A DNA stretch of 64,000 nt, taken from the NCBI GenBank assembly GCA_016719855.1, contig JADJYH010000021.1, forward strand, positions 1 to 64,000, written 5' to 3'. Of this stretch, positions 37,185 to 46,481 are shown one piece after another. This DNA comes from Saprospiraceae bacterium (lineage in GTDB: Bacteria > Bacteroidota > Bacteroidia > Chitinophagales > Saprospiraceae). The stretch's first letter is position 1, and each line of letters begins with the position of its first letter. Made by a program: the position numbers and the translations under genes. Below the pieces are notes generated by a model. That model made no database searches, was not told the origin of the DNA, and was given only the letters and a program-made list of their open reading frames with translations.

Positions 37185-39412
37185 TTAAAACCAATACCCC
37201 AAATTAAAATAAACCGCCGCCCCCTCGTTCGATTGCCCGTAGGTCAGTTCAATCGGCCCCAACACCGTGTCAATGCCGTAGCCAAGGCCGAAGCTGTAGA
37301 TGGCACGTTTCCCTTTTTCAAACGCATTTTGCAGGTAGGCGGCGTTGCCGCTGATGGTCAGGTATTGGTTTTTGAAAAAACGGCGCTGCCAGTACAGGCT
37401 TCCGAAAGCCAGTCTCGTGGCCGCCAATTCGCCCAAGCTCAGCCCGATGAACGGCTTGAAATTATTGATGAGATTCAGGTTGTTGCCGCCGATGTAGTAG
37501 CGGTAGGGCGAGGCTTCCTCGCCCAAAAGGCCGCCTACTGTGGCGGATGCCCCAAACACCGCCCGCCCGCCCAACTGCTTGACAGCGAGGAAGTTGAGGT
37601 CGAGGTTGTAGCCAAATTCACCCCTCGAATCCTCGTCGCCAGCGAACACCGCCGCCGGAAAAGTGACCCGCCCGAACAACGAGGTCAGCGTCCCATTTCG
37701 AGGAAAATAACGTCGGTCACGGGTGTCTTTTTTGAAAAAAGTGGCCGCCGTGAGGTACAGTCCCTTTTCATCAAAATAAGGCGCATCGGCCACGCTACCC
37801 TTCACTTGGTCGGTGCTGAACTTGTAATATTTTATTTCTGTGCTGACGCCGAATGCGTGGTCACTGCCAGCCAAAAGTTGGATGTACGCCTCGTTGGAGA
37901 AGTCGAGGAAGCTGAACACCAACCGGTCAATCTGGCTGCCATCGGGGAGCAGGAGTGGATTGGGCAAGCGGAAGCGCACGTTGTTGAAGTTCAGGCGGCT
38001 GTTCACACCAAAATCGGGCAGTGCGCCACGGTCAACGTAGTAGTAAAAATTGTAGCGGAAACGGTCGCCGAGTATCAAGTCCAGTGATGCGATGGAGTTT
38101 TCAATCAGCATATTTTGGAAAGTGGCGTTGAGCAAAACGCTGCTCCGGTACTCGTTGTCGTAATGCAGTGCCGCCCGAAATCGGCGGTCGTAGCCAGTCC
38201 TCGTATGGGGGTTCAGGTTCAGGCCGTAGCGGTCATCTTCTGTTTTAAAACATTGATAATCAATGAACTGGTAAGTGCCAGCGCCGTAGAGGTTGGTGAT
38301 GCCTGTGTAAAAATCCTTCTCCGAAAGCAGCCCAGGCAGTTCACCGGGGAAGTTGCGCAGAATGGCCTGAGCGTTGATTTTTGCATTTTTTGAAACAAAG
38401 ACAGTGTCAAATTTCCAGGGATTCACCGTGGCTTGCGGCAATTGGCGGTTTGGTTGCGGTGATTTTTTTTGCCGCTCCGCAATGGCAGTCAGCACCTCCC
38501 AAAGCTCTCGTGCCGACCGTTCGCCCCGTTTCATCAGCGTGTCAGTCAACTCGAAATCCGTCAGGCCGATGCCCACCACGTCGGGGCAGATGAGCACATC
38601 GCAATATGGCAGTTGCTCCTCCGAATTTGCGTTCATTTGGAACGACCCGATTTGGGTGAGGAATTTTTCGAGCGAATTGAGTTCGTTGCGGCCAAGTAGC
38701 CCCTCTTCCACGTTCACGCCGATGACGAGATCCATGCCCCGTTCCTTCACCTCCTTGGCCGGAAAGTTGTTGACGATGCCGCCATCGGCCAGCAGTCGGT
38801 AGTTGATTTCGACGGGTGCAATCAGGCCAGGAAATGCACCGCTTGCCCGCATGGACAAGGCCAAGTTGCCGTGGTCGAGCATGACGCTCTCGCCCGTGCT
38901 CACGTCGGTGCCGGTGCAAAAAAACGGGATGGGCAATTGGCTGAAATCGGTGATAAATGCAGTCTTTGCCGTGAGGCGGCTGAGGAGGTTGTAAACGAGT
39001 TGGCCATCGGAGTAGGCCAGCGGGAGGCCCACTTTGCCGTCTTTCACGGTGAGCGTGAAGGCGTATTTTTCGCCATTGAGTTTTTCAAAAATGGGCGTCA
39101 CCTCCCTCGGAATCTCGTCTTCGAGCAGTGCGGCCATGTCGGTGCTTTTCAGGATGCTGTCCAGCTCCGCCGCCGACCAGCCGCTGGCGTACAGCCCACC
39201 GACGATGGCCCCCATGCTCGCCCCGCCGATGTAGTCAATGCGGATGCCGGCTTCTTCCAGCACCTTCAGCACGCCCACATGGGCGTAGCCCTTTGCCCCG
39301 CCGCCACTCAGCACCAGGCCGACCCGGTAAGGTTGCGGTTCTGCGTTTTGCGCCAGCGAAAAAAAAAACTGGAAAGCAGGCAAATGGCAATGGAGAGTGT
39401 TTTGATTTTCAT
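37185..39412 (-). CDS. Patatin-like phospholipase with outer-membrane barrel
   Basis: About 740 residues from the likely start at 39412. The N-terminus MKIKTLSIAICLLSSFFF is a signal peptide in a different frame from the rest: the A10 run at 39359-39368 needs one more base (or two fewer) to join it to LAQNAEPQPYRVGLVLSGG. Without that, the open frame begins at 39569 with no signal. The patatin domain shows the oxyanion loop GGGAKG, nucleophile GASMG and catalytic DGG (in LLADGGIVNNFP). A POTRA-like segment and a C-terminal Omp85/BamA-like barrel follow, ending in an aromatic residue (GYWF). This is the layout of type Vd autotransporters such as PlpD. It is a lipid acyl hydrolase at the outer membrane. 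Confidence 0.88.
39359..39368. repeat. Poly(A)10 tract in patatin signal-peptide region
   Basis: Ten A (ten T on the coding strand) lie exactly where the signal-peptide frame and the patatin frame must join. Adding one base gives a continuous exported protein. Confidence 0.8.
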
Positions 39413-39483
39413 GCTGATTTTTGGTGAAGCCTTGTGTCGGCTTCGCAAAAAATAGGTCAAACGCATCAAACGAAACCAAGTCG

Positions 39484-39491
39484 TACTTTTG
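39484..39491 (+). promoter_or_regulatory. Bacteroidota -7 box (TACTTTTG)
   Basis: TACTTTTG matches TAnnTTTG, 19 bases before the ATG at 39511, in the short gap between divergent genes. No -33 TTTG at ideal spacing. Confidence 0.5.
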
Positions 39492-39510
39492 CAAAAAAAC
39501 GAAGACACCG

Positions 39511-39810
39511 ATGTTAAAAATTCTCGCATTTCTCCTCATAGGCTTGTTTGTTGCCATGCTGTTTGTCAACGTCTATTTTCGGGCGAAAGTGCTCAAGACC
39601 TACAAGCGACTGGTGCAAAACCGAGTGGAATTCGGCGCATCACACTTGTTCAATCGAAAAAAAATGGAGGAGGAGGTGCTGCCAAAATACCCCCACATGA
39701 GGCAGGATATCCTCGATTTTTCCAACCACATGCAGTATTCCATCAAGATGGCGTCGGTGCTGATTGTGCTGATCACGCTGTTCGGTGCGGTGCTGATGTA
39801 CTTTCGCTAA
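39511..39810 (+). CDS. Hypothetical two-helix membrane protein
   Basis: A 99-residue protein. It has an N-terminal hydrophobic helix (KILAFLLIGLFVAMLFVNVY), a basic, helical middle of about 50 residues and a C-terminal helix (SVLIVLITLFGAVLMYF). The predicted topology places the charged middle on one side of the inner membrane. I do not recognise a family. ATG 39511 follows a promoter-like box; the frame is open to 39421, but that part overlaps the divergent patatin promoter region. A heptad array starts one base after its stop. Confidence 0.7.
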   Translation: MLKILAFLLIGLFVAMLFVNVYFRAKVLKTYKRLVQNRVEFGASHLFNRKKMEEEVLPKYPHMRQDILDFSNHMQYSIKMASVLIVLITLFGAVLMYFR

Positions 39811-39811
39811 C

Positions 39812-39883
39812 GGTGAATTGTGAACAGTGAATTGTGAACGGGCTCCTACCGCGTTCACAATTCACAGTTCACAGTTCACAATT
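39812..39883. repeat. GAATTGTGAACAGT heptad inverted array
   Basis: The left arm 39812-39840 (heptads GAATTGT, GAACAGT) and right arm 39852-39883 (CACAATT, CACAGTT) are largely reverse-complementary around a GGCTCCTACCG loop; the 14 bases nearest the loop pair perfectly. It lies between the stop at 39810 and the lipoprotein ATG at 39897 and probably acts as terminator or mRNA-end hairpin. Confidence 0.85.
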
Positions 39884-39896
39884 TGTCAAGCTACTC

Positions 39897-40556
39897 ATGA
39901 AAATTTTGGCGACAATCATGCTGGCACTCCTCCTCTCCGGCTGCTTCGAAATCCGGGAGGAGGTGAACATGAAGGCTGACGGAAGCGGCGAGGTATCGTT
40001 CGTGGTGAACCTCAGCCAGAGCAAAGACAACGTGGCCAAGTACATGGCGATGGGGTCAGTGGAGGGTTACAAAGTGCCGAAAAAAGAGGACGTGGAGGCT
40101 TCGCTGGCCAAAATCAAAAGCATGATGGGCGCTGTGCCGGGCATGTCCGCCGTGATGACGAAGAGCGACTGGTCGAACTATATTTTCACAGTCAGTGGGC
40201 GGTTTGCGCATGTGGAGGCACTTAACAAGGCGATGGAACTGGTGGCCAAGGAGTACGACAAGGAGGGCAAGCACGCCGCTTCCGGCAAGTTGGGTTTTGG
40301 GTACAGCAACGGCCAGTTCAGGCGGTTTTCGAGCTACCCACCCAAGGCCAAGGAGTTCGGGGAACTGCCTTCCATGCAGCGCTACGTGCTGGAATCGGCG
40401 ACCATGACCAGCATCTACCGCTTCGACCGGAGCATCCGAAAAGTGGGCCACCCAAAGGCGCAAGTATCGCCCAGCGGCAAGGCCGTGATGCTCACCTTGC
40501 CCATCTCTGAACTGATGAAAGGCACGGCGACGCTGTCGGATACGGTGACGTTTTAA
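39897..40556 (+). CDS. Lipoprotein of unknown function
   Basis: A 219-residue lipoprotein. The signal ILATIMLALLLSGC has a lipidation Cys near residue 16. The mature part opens with EIREEVNMKADGSGEVSF, a strand pattern seen in LppM-like periplasmic lipoproteins, and contains no catalytic motif that I recognise. ATG 39897 is preferred; the frame is open to 39834, but those codons lie in the inverted repeat. The next gene downstream is the DUF4836 protein on the same strand, which is also exported. The stop codon at 40554-40556 overlaps a new heptad array. Confidence 0.75.
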   Translation: MKILATIMLALLLSGCFEIREEVNMKADGSGEVSFVVNLSQSKDNVAKYMAMGSVEGYKVPKKEDVEASLAKIKSMMGAVPGMSAVMTKSDWSNYIFTVSGRFAHVEALNKAMELVAKEYDKEGKHAASGKLGFGYSNGQFRRFSSYPPKAKEFGELPSMQRYVLESATMTSIYRFDRSIRKVGHPKAQVSPSGKAVMLTLPISELMKGTATLSDTVTF

Positions 40557-40588
40557 TGGAAAATGGAGAATTGAAAATTGAGAATGGG
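40556..40588 (+). repeat. AATGGAGAATTGAAAATTGAG array
   Basis: Degenerate 7-base words starting at the stop codon of the upstream lipoprotein; the same family as at 31,479 and inside the kinase gene at 34,296. Confidence 0.65.
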
Positions 40589-40699
40589 CTGCCAATCCTT
40601 GCAACTCATTGCATAAGCAGCCGTTTTGCTGTATGTTTGACGGAAGCACCAAACCTGCCCAATCACTATTTTAACTGTAGCTGTTAAATCCTTCAATCA

Positions 40700-42711
40700 A
40701 TGAATATTTATAAAAAAAGCTCGCCAAAATGCAGCCTGCATTCCATTAAAAACAGCTTGTTAGTGCTGCTTTTTTTGTCGCTTGCTGAAATAGCTTTTGG
40801 CCAAACCGCCCTGAAATACGTGCCGTCCACCGCCGATGTGGTCATCACGGTCAACCTCCAAAACCTCGACAAGAAGGTGAACCTTGCGCAGCTCCAGCAA
40901 TACGATTTTTACCAGGCGATGCTCAAGGAAATGAACAAAACACCGGAGCTGCAAAATGATACAAGCAAGCAGGAATACTTGGGCAAACTCCTCACCGACC
41001 CTGTCAGTCTTGGCTTTGATACCAAGGAACCTTTTTATTTTTCGTGGAAAAAGTTGGGTTCGATACCTACCTGACTTTCGTGCAGAAAATGGGCGACAAG
41101 GTGCGCTACGAGTCTGCCGTTCAAGTCCTGAAAAAGGAAGAATACCTACCAAACTTGACCGAACAGGAAGCCCTTAAAATATGGCAGAAAGGCGACGAGC
41201 TTTTTGCTTGGAACGAGGAGGTCGTTATCAACGGCATCCGGCCGGCGGGCTTCAACCCCGACGTCAACAACTGGGACTACGGCGATGCAGGAGCCTGGGA
41301 AGACCCAGTTTTGCTCGACTCCGCTTATGTGGAGGAAGGCACTGATTGGGAGGAAATCATTGAACAGGACACGCCAATCATCGAGCAGGAGGAAGTGGTG
41401 GAGGAGGAGGTCACGCCCATGCCGGAAGCCGACACACTTCAGTACGAGGAATACGATGAATTTGATTTCGATGGTCACGAATGGGTGTTAACACCAGATA
41501 CTGCTGCTTTTGGGTGGGCAGTGAAAGTGCTGAACAAGGATTTTTTGCAGCCCATCACCCGCAACGAGCGCTTCGCAATGGCCAAGGGCAAAACGGACGA
41601 CGTGCATTTTTGGATTGACTACGGCTTTTTCAACGAAAGCATGAAGTCGTATTCGGGCGGTATGTACCCCACCGCCAGTTACTCCCAAATGATGTCGGTC
41701 ATGAGCGGCATGACCGAAGTTTTTTACGGCGATACCTATCTCTCGATGGGCCTCAACTTCGAGAACGGGCGCATGGCCATCCGCAGCCAGATGTTTTTCA
41801 ACGATGACATGAAAAAGTTTTACAGCCGGGCGCTGGACACGAAGTTCAACAAGAAATTCCTGCGCTACGTGAAGGGCGGGGATGAGATGTTCGGCTATTT
41901 TTACGTCAACTACAACATCAAAAACACCATCGAGGAAACCAAATCGCTGCTCTACAAAATGTTCGACGCCACGCCGCAGTACGGCGAAATGGCAGCCGAC
42001 ATGATGAAAATACTGGGCATTTTCATTGACGAGGACGCCGTTGGCAACCTGCTCAAAGGCGACCTGATGCTGGCCGTCTCTGGCATCCAGACCGTGGCGA
42101 TGACCACCCAGACCTACGACTACGACGCCGATTTCAACTTCACCACAAGGGACACCACCGTGATGAAGGAGATGCCCATTTTCACCGCCCTCGCCTCCTA
42201 CGGCAATGGCAAGGACATCCAAAAGTTCATTGACCTGGGCCTACACAGCAAGGTGCTGACCCAAGAGGGCAGCTTTTACCGGATGGCGCTGCCGGGCATG
42301 GACGGCATGGAGTTTTTTCTGGCGAAACACGACGGATTGCTCATTTTTACCAACAACGCCTACCTCATGCGGCAAAACCTGGAGAACGGCTTCGCCAAAA
42401 AACTTCGCCTGCCCAAAAACCACAAGAAACGCCTTTGCGAGAATGCCTCGGTGGTTTATTGGAACATCCCGAACACCATGCGGGCGGCTGCGGGAAGCCA
42501 GTCGGAAAGCAACATCGGCATGATGGGCTACCTGAACAACATCGGCAAGGAGTTCAACAGCATGGAAATGACTTCTTCGAAAAAAGTGGGCAATTCGGTG
42601 GACAGCGAAATGTTCCTCAACATGACCAACAAAGGCACCAATGCCCTCCAGCAGTTTTTCAATTTCGTGAATGACATTTATTTGGAGGCAATCGGAGGGG
42701 CGAAGATTTGA
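40700..42711 (+). pseudogene. DUF4836 family exported protein (one frameshift)
   Basis: The start at 40700 gives a signal peptide (NSLLVLLFLSLAEIAFGQ) followed by ALKYVPSTADVVITVNL, the standard opening of Bacteroidota DUF4836 proteins. Near 41,045-41,051 (TCGTGGAAAAAG) one base seems missing. The second frame resumes at once with EKVGFDTYLTFVQ and runs 555 codons to 42711, so the intact protein would be about 670 residues, normal for the family. An acidic Glu-rich insert occurs around 41,330-41,470. Function of the family is unknown; it is periplasmic or surface-located. The clean resumption next to an A-run suggests a sequencing indel. Confidence 0.75.
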
Positions 42712-42730
42712 AGTTAGGAGAATTGAAAAG

Positions 42731-43400
42731 ATGCAATACCTACAACACGTCCAATACATTTTTCTAGAAAAAGGCGATCCCGAAACGGCCCAAGGCCAGA
42801 TGCGTTACATGCGCAACCAGTTTGAGTTCTACGGTCTGAAGGCAGGGCGCTGGATGGAGCTGTCCAAAGAAATTTTTAAGGGAAAAAGGCATCCTGAATG
42901 GCGATGAATTGAAGACACTGGCACGGCTTTGTTTTGAAGACGAACACCGGGAGCTGCAATACTTCGCGCTCGAAATGGTACAAAAAACACTGAAAAAGCA
43001 GCCCGCCGAATTCATTGACTTCCTTGAAGAACTCATTATTACCAAAAGTTGGTGGGACACGGTGGACTGGCTGGCCAAGCTCGTGGGCATCCATTTCAAA
43101 AAGCACCCGCAGCTCATTGTGCCAACAACCGAGCGGTGGATGGCCTCCGGCAATTTCTGGTTGCAGCGGGTCTGCCTCATCTTCCAGCTCACCTATCGTG
43201 ACAAAACGGATTTCGATTTGATGAAAAAATACATCCTCCACTTGGCAAGTTCAAAGGAGTTTTTTCTTCAAAAAGGGGCTGGCTGGGCACTCCGCCAGCA
43301 CTCTCGCACCGACCCGCAAGGCATCACCGATTTTGTCCAAGAAAACCCGCAACTTGCGCCGCTGACCAAACGGGAAGCACTGCGGCTAATTGAAAATTAA
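42731..43400 (+). pseudogene. AlkD-like DNA alkylation repair protein (one frameshift)
   Basis: The start MQYLQHVQYIFLEKG at 42731 is followed by the HEAT-like helices of AlkD-family glycosylases, which remove alkylated bases. At about 42,879-42,887 (AAGGGAAAAAGG) an extra base breaks the frame. Removing it gives KEKGILNGDELKTLARLCF, and the second frame runs to 43400. Conserved family elements include WDTVDWLAKLVGIHF, with the Trp-Asp pair lining the DNA cleft, and KGAGWALRQHSRTDP near the end. Intact length would be about 222 residues, as expected. It lies just after the DUF4836 gene and ends in a TTATTGGG-type array. A homopolymer indel is the simplest explanation. Confidence 0.78.
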
Positions 43401-43446
43401 GTTATTGGGTTATTGAGATATTTCAATAGCCCAATAGCTCAATAAC
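43401..43446. repeat. TTATTGGG-type hairpin array
   Basis: GTTATTGGGTTATTGAG and its imperfect inverse (TAGCTCAATAAC) fill the gap between the AlkD stop and the transporter start. It shares its word with the nine-copy octamer array at 45,616. Confidence 0.75.
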
Positions 43447-43458
43447 AAATCAAAGACC

Positions 43459-44445
43459 ATGACCGCATCCAAAGAAAACCTCAATGTCCAGAAGCTCGTG
43501 GTGGGTGTCGGTCTGGTGCTTTTCGTCATTAAAATTGTGGCTTGGTACATCACGTCTTCCGTCGCCATCCTCACCGATGCGCTGGAGAGCACCGTGAACG
43601 TGGTGGCCAGTTTCATCGGCCTTTACAGCCTGATTTTGTCGGCAAAACCACGAGACACCGAGCATCCTTACGGCCACGGGAAGGTCGAGTTTATTTCCGC
43701 AGGCATCGAGGGCGCACTGATAGCGGTGGCTGGATTGGTCATCATTTACGAGGCCATCAACAACCTACGGCACCCGCATGAAATCGGCAGTTTGGATTTT
43801 GGTATCCTGCTCGTTGGGGTGGCAGCGGCAGTCAATTTTGGGGTGGGCTTCCTTGCTGTAAAACGTGGGAGGAAAAACAACTCGCTCGCCCTCATCGCCA
43901 GCGGCACGCACTTGAAATCGGATACTTACTCTTCCATCGGTATCATCGCTGGGTTGGTGCTGATGCGCTTCACGGGATGGGTTTGGGTGGACAGCGTGGT
44001 GGCGTTGATTTTTGCGTTCGTCATCATTTTCACTGGCCTTAAAATCGTGCGAAGCTCCATCGCTGGCATCATGGACGAGGTGGACGAGGAACTGCTGAAA
44101 AAGATTGTGGCCACCCTCAATGAACACCGGGAAGAGAACTGGGTGGACGTTCACAACCTCCGCATCATCAAGTACGGCAGTGTACTGCACCTCGATTTTC
44201 ACTTCACGGTTCCCTGGTACCTGAATGTTCACCAAGCCCATGTCGAAGTGGACAAAATTGACCATTTAGTGAAGGAAAAATTCGGTGAAAGCGTGGAGAT
44301 GTTCGTACACACGGACGGCTGCCTCGATTTTTCCTGCCAGATTTGCTCCAAGCAGGATTGCCCAGAGCGGAAGGCCGCATTCGTTAAAAGGGTGGAATGG
44401 GTGGTGGGGAATATTTCATCGAACAACAAGCATCGGTTGGAATGA
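43459..44445 (+). CDS. Cation diffusion facilitator (CDF) metal transporter
   Basis: A 328-residue inner-membrane cation/proton antiporter of the CDF family, exporting Zn2+ or a similar metal. There are about six membrane helices in residues 15-210. Metal-site motifs are TDALEST in helix 2, the HPYGHGK loop after helix 2, and GTHLKSDTYSS in helix 5. The cytoplasmic ferredoxin-like domain follows (VDVHNLRIIKYGS, VHQAHVEVDKI). Unusually, the C-terminus carries a four-cysteine cluster, C-x4-C-x2-C-x4-C (within LDFSCQICSKQDCPERK), not typical of the family, which could sense or bind metal. It appears monocistronic, preceded by a hairpin array; the PIN module follows. Confidence 0.9.
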   Translation: MTASKENLNVQKLVVGVGLVLFVIKIVAWYITSSVAILTDALESTVNVVASFIGLYSLILSAKPRDTEHPYGHGKVEFISAGIEGALIAVAGLVIIYEAINNLRHPHEIGSLDFGILLVGVAAAVNFGVGFLAVKRGRKNNSLALIASGTHLKSDTYSSIGIIAGLVLMRFTGWVWVDSVVALIFAFVIIFTGLKIVRSSIAGIMDEVDEELLKKIVATLNEHREENWVDVHNLRIIKYGSVLHLDFHFTVPWYLNVHQAHVEVDKIDHLVKEKFGESVEMFVHTDGCLDFSCQICSKQDCPERKAAFVKRVEWVVGNISSNNKHRLE

Positions 44446-44486
44446 CAATCTTTCAATTTCACAAAGAAATCCCTTAATTTTCGGAC

Positions 44487-44927
44487 ATGAAAATATACCT
44501 TGATTCCTGTAGCTTGCAAAGGCCATTTGACGACCAGGCGCAAGTTAGAATTGCCACAGAAACGACGGCAATATTAGGAACACTGGCGTTATGGGAATCA
44601 GACAAGATTATATTGGTAGGTTCCGAAGCGCTTGAATATGAGGCTGCCCAAATTCCTTCATTGGAAAGAAAGGAATACATGAATCAAGTATTGACCAAGG
44701 TTCAACAATTTGTGGATATCAGTAATGAAGTCGAAGCTAGGGCAAAATATTTGGTACAAAAGGGTGTGAGACCACTTGATTCCTTGCACCTTGCATGTGC
44801 AGAAGAAGCCAATGTTACCTATTTTTGTACCTGTGACGATAAATTTTTGAAAAAGGCCAAACTGTTGGCGAAAAAGACAATTGAAGTCGTTTCGCCCTTG
44901 GAATTGGCAACAAAATTACCTCAATGA
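44487..44927 (+). CDS. PIN-domain toxin-like ribonuclease
   Basis: A 146-residue PIN-domain protein. Acidic active-site candidates are Asp6 in KIYLDSCSL, a Glu in SEALEYEAA, Asp in RPLDSLHLACA and Asp-Asp in CTCDDKFLKKA, the usual order of PIN nucleases. Its stop overlaps the next gene by four bases (ATGA), and the pair looks like a toxin-antitoxin module with the partner downstream, reversed from the usual VapBC order. The gene is more AT-rich than the neighbouring transporter. Target RNA unknown. Confidence 0.8.
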   Translation: MKIYLDSCSLQRPFDDQAQVRIATETTAILGTLALWESDKIILVGSEALEYEAAQIPSLERKEYMNQVLTKVQQFVDISNEVEARAKYLVQKGVRPLDSLHLACAEEANVTYFCTCDDKFLKKAKLLAKKTIEVVSPLELATKLPQ

Positions 44928-45139
44928 GTGCATTTCAATCCTTACAGGAAATAAATAGCCAAGCAATTGCAATTCTTTGCAAGGAGATTGGAATTGCCAA
45001 TACACTTCGGTTTATCCGACAGTTCTCAAATGGACATGGAAACTATACGGAAGAGCGAGGGACATTTCTTAAAGAAAAATCCCTAGAAGGTATAATGGCT
45101 GAAATAATTCAAAATAGGAAAGTCAAAAAAGCCAGCTAA
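44924..45139 (+). CDS. Small partner protein of the PIN toxin (putative antitoxin)
   Basis: A 71-residue protein overlapping the PIN gene by four bases. It is predicted helical, with a basic tail (NRKVKKAS) and no recognised DNA-binding fold. The translational coupling and size suggest it neutralises the PIN protein. I know of PIN-associated small ORFs with this RFIRQFSNGHGNYT-like region in Bacteroidota and cyanobacteria, but have no firm family name. Confidence 0.6.
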   Translation: MSAFQSLQEINSQAIAILCKEIGIANTLRFIRQFSNGHGNYTEERGTFLKEKSLEGIMAEIIQNRKVKKAS

Positions 45140-45166
45140 TTCCGTTGGTTTTATTCTAACGCTTTC

Positions 45167-45598
45167 TCATTTACAGGCAATCTTTTCGACCCTCCCATTG
45201 TGCCTCCCCCCTTCAAATTTGCTTTCCAAAAAAGTACGTACCATCGCCAGTGCCATTTTTTTGCTCACGAAACGAACGGGGATGGCCAGCATGTTGGCGT
45301 TGTTGTGTTGACGGGCGAGGGAGGCGAGTTCCACCTTCCAGCATAGTGCGCAACGGATGCCCTGGTGCTTGTTGGCGGTCATGGCGACACCGTTGCCGCT
45401 GCCGCAAAGCACGATGCCAAACTGCGCCTTGCCCGATTCCACTGATGTGGCTGTTGGGTGCACGAAATCTGGGTAATCTACTGATTGAGAGGAGTTTGTG
45501 CCAAAGTCAAGTACTTCATGGCCTTGCTTTTTCAACGAAGCAATGATGGTGTCTTTGTAAGGAAACCCTGCGTGGTCGCAACCGATTGCTATTTTCAT
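45167..45598 (-). CDS. rpiB: Ribose-5-phosphate isomerase B
   Basis: A 143-residue RpiB/LacAB-family isomerase that interconverts ribulose 5-phosphate and ribose 5-phosphate in the pentose phosphate pathway. Motifs: the N-terminal IAIGCDHAGF, the DYPDFVHP loop, the active-site LCGSGNGVAMTANK with the catalytic Cys, and RQHNNANML. Length is normal. Its upstream region is entirely occupied by an octamer repeat array (45,602-45,725), and aroE lies beyond it on the same strand, so rpiB may be transcribed through the array from aroE. Confidence 0.95.
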   Translation of the reverse strand: MKIAIGCDHAGFPYKDTIIASLKKQGHEVLDFGTNSSQSVDYPDFVHPTATSVESGKAQFGIVLCGSGNGVAMTANKHQGIRCALCWKVELASLARQHNNANMLAIPVRFVSKKMALAMVRTFLESKFEGGRHNGRVEKIACK

Positions 45599-45601
45599 GT
45601 G

Positions 45602-45725
45602 ATTGAGTTAATGAGTTATTGGGTTATTGGGTTATTGGGTTATTGGGTTATTGGGTTATTGGGTTATTGGGTTATTGGGTTATTGGGTTATTGAAATATC
45701 TCAATAACCCAATTGCTCAATAACC
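45602..45725. repeat. Nine-copy TTATTGGG octamer array with inverted tail
   Basis: Nine perfect tandem copies of TTATTGGG (45616-45687) are followed by TTATTGAAATATCTCAATAA and inverted CAATAACCC words. The array fills the gap between aroE and rpiB and slightly overlaps the aroE stop. The perfect copies suggest recent slippage expansion. Confidence 0.92.
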
Positions 45726-46481
45726 TGTTTCCCTATTCCAAATTTCCCAAGTTCGTTCCGCCTGCAAATATAGCATGGAAAGTCCGTTTTGTATGGGACA
45801 CCCGGCCGCTTCGGCGAGGGCGAGGAAGCGGGTTTTTTCGGGGTTGTAAACAAGGTCGTAGAAGTAATGGGCGGGTGTGGCCAACTCGTAAGGTATTGGT
45901 GGACAGGTATTTAGGTTCGGAGCCATGCCGTGGGGGGTGGTGTTGATGACAAGGTGATGGGACTGAAATACCTCCGCTGTAATTTCTTCGTAAACAATGC
46001 CCCCATCAATTGGGCTTCGTGATACCATCAAATATGGAATACCAATTTTCCTCAAGACAAACTGCACCGCCTTCGCTGCGCCGCCCGTGCCAAGTACCTG
46101 TGCTTTCAGGCCCGGCGGCAATGGGTTTGGTAGGAAATTGAGCAGCGATTTTTCAAAACCGTAAACGTCGGAATTATAGCCAGTTAAATGTCCATCCTTG
46201 ATTTTGATGACGTTGACCGCTCCGATGGCAGCGGCTTCCTCGGAGCAGTCGTGCAGGTAGGGAATCACCTGCGATTTGTACGGTATGGTCACGTTGAGGC
46301 CTTCCAAACCGGGGTGTGCCTCCAGCAGATTGGGAAGCAGGTCGAGGGGAAGGTAGGGGGTAGGCGTCGTAGCGGCAGTTGGTGATTCCTCCCGCTCGAA
46401 CTTGGCCGCAAAATAACCCGGCGAAAAGCTGTGCGAAAGTGGAAACCCGATTATGCCGAAACGCCTTGTTTTGTTCGTCAT
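45717..46481 (-). CDS. aroE: Shikimate 5-dehydrogenase
   Basis: A 254-residue NADP-dependent enzyme that reduces 3-dehydroshikimate in the aromatic amino-acid pathway. Start 46481 (MTNKTRRFGIIGFP) is preferred over the nine-codon extension to 46508. Motifs: PLSHSFSP for shikimate binding, GLNVTIPYK with the catalytic Lys, GAVNVIK, the dinucleotide loop LGTGGAAKAV and the terminal QNGLSMLYLQA. Length is slightly short but normal for Bacteroidota. Its stop lies at the edge of the octamer array that separates it from rpiB. Confidence 0.94.
   Translation of the reverse strand: MTNKTRRFGIIGFPLSHSFSPGYFAAKFEREESPTAATTPTPYLPLDLLPNLLEAHPGLEGLNVTIPYKSQVIPYLHDCSEEAAAIGAVNVIKIKDGHLTGYNSDVYGFEKSLLNFLPNPLPPGLKAQVLGTGGAAKAVQFVLRKIGIPYLMVSRSPIDGGIVYEEITAEVFQSHHLVINTTPHGMAPNLNTCPPIPYELATPAHYFYDLVYNPEKTRFLALAEAAGCPIQNGLSMLYLQAERTWEIWNRETGY

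Noticed and set aside
37131..38087. 318-codon plus-strand frame over the patatin gene
   Set aside because: Shadow of the barrel domain; no domain or signal of its own.
45616..45687. Tandem repeats resembling a CRISPR array
   Set aside because: The unit is only eight bases with no spacers and there are no cas genes.
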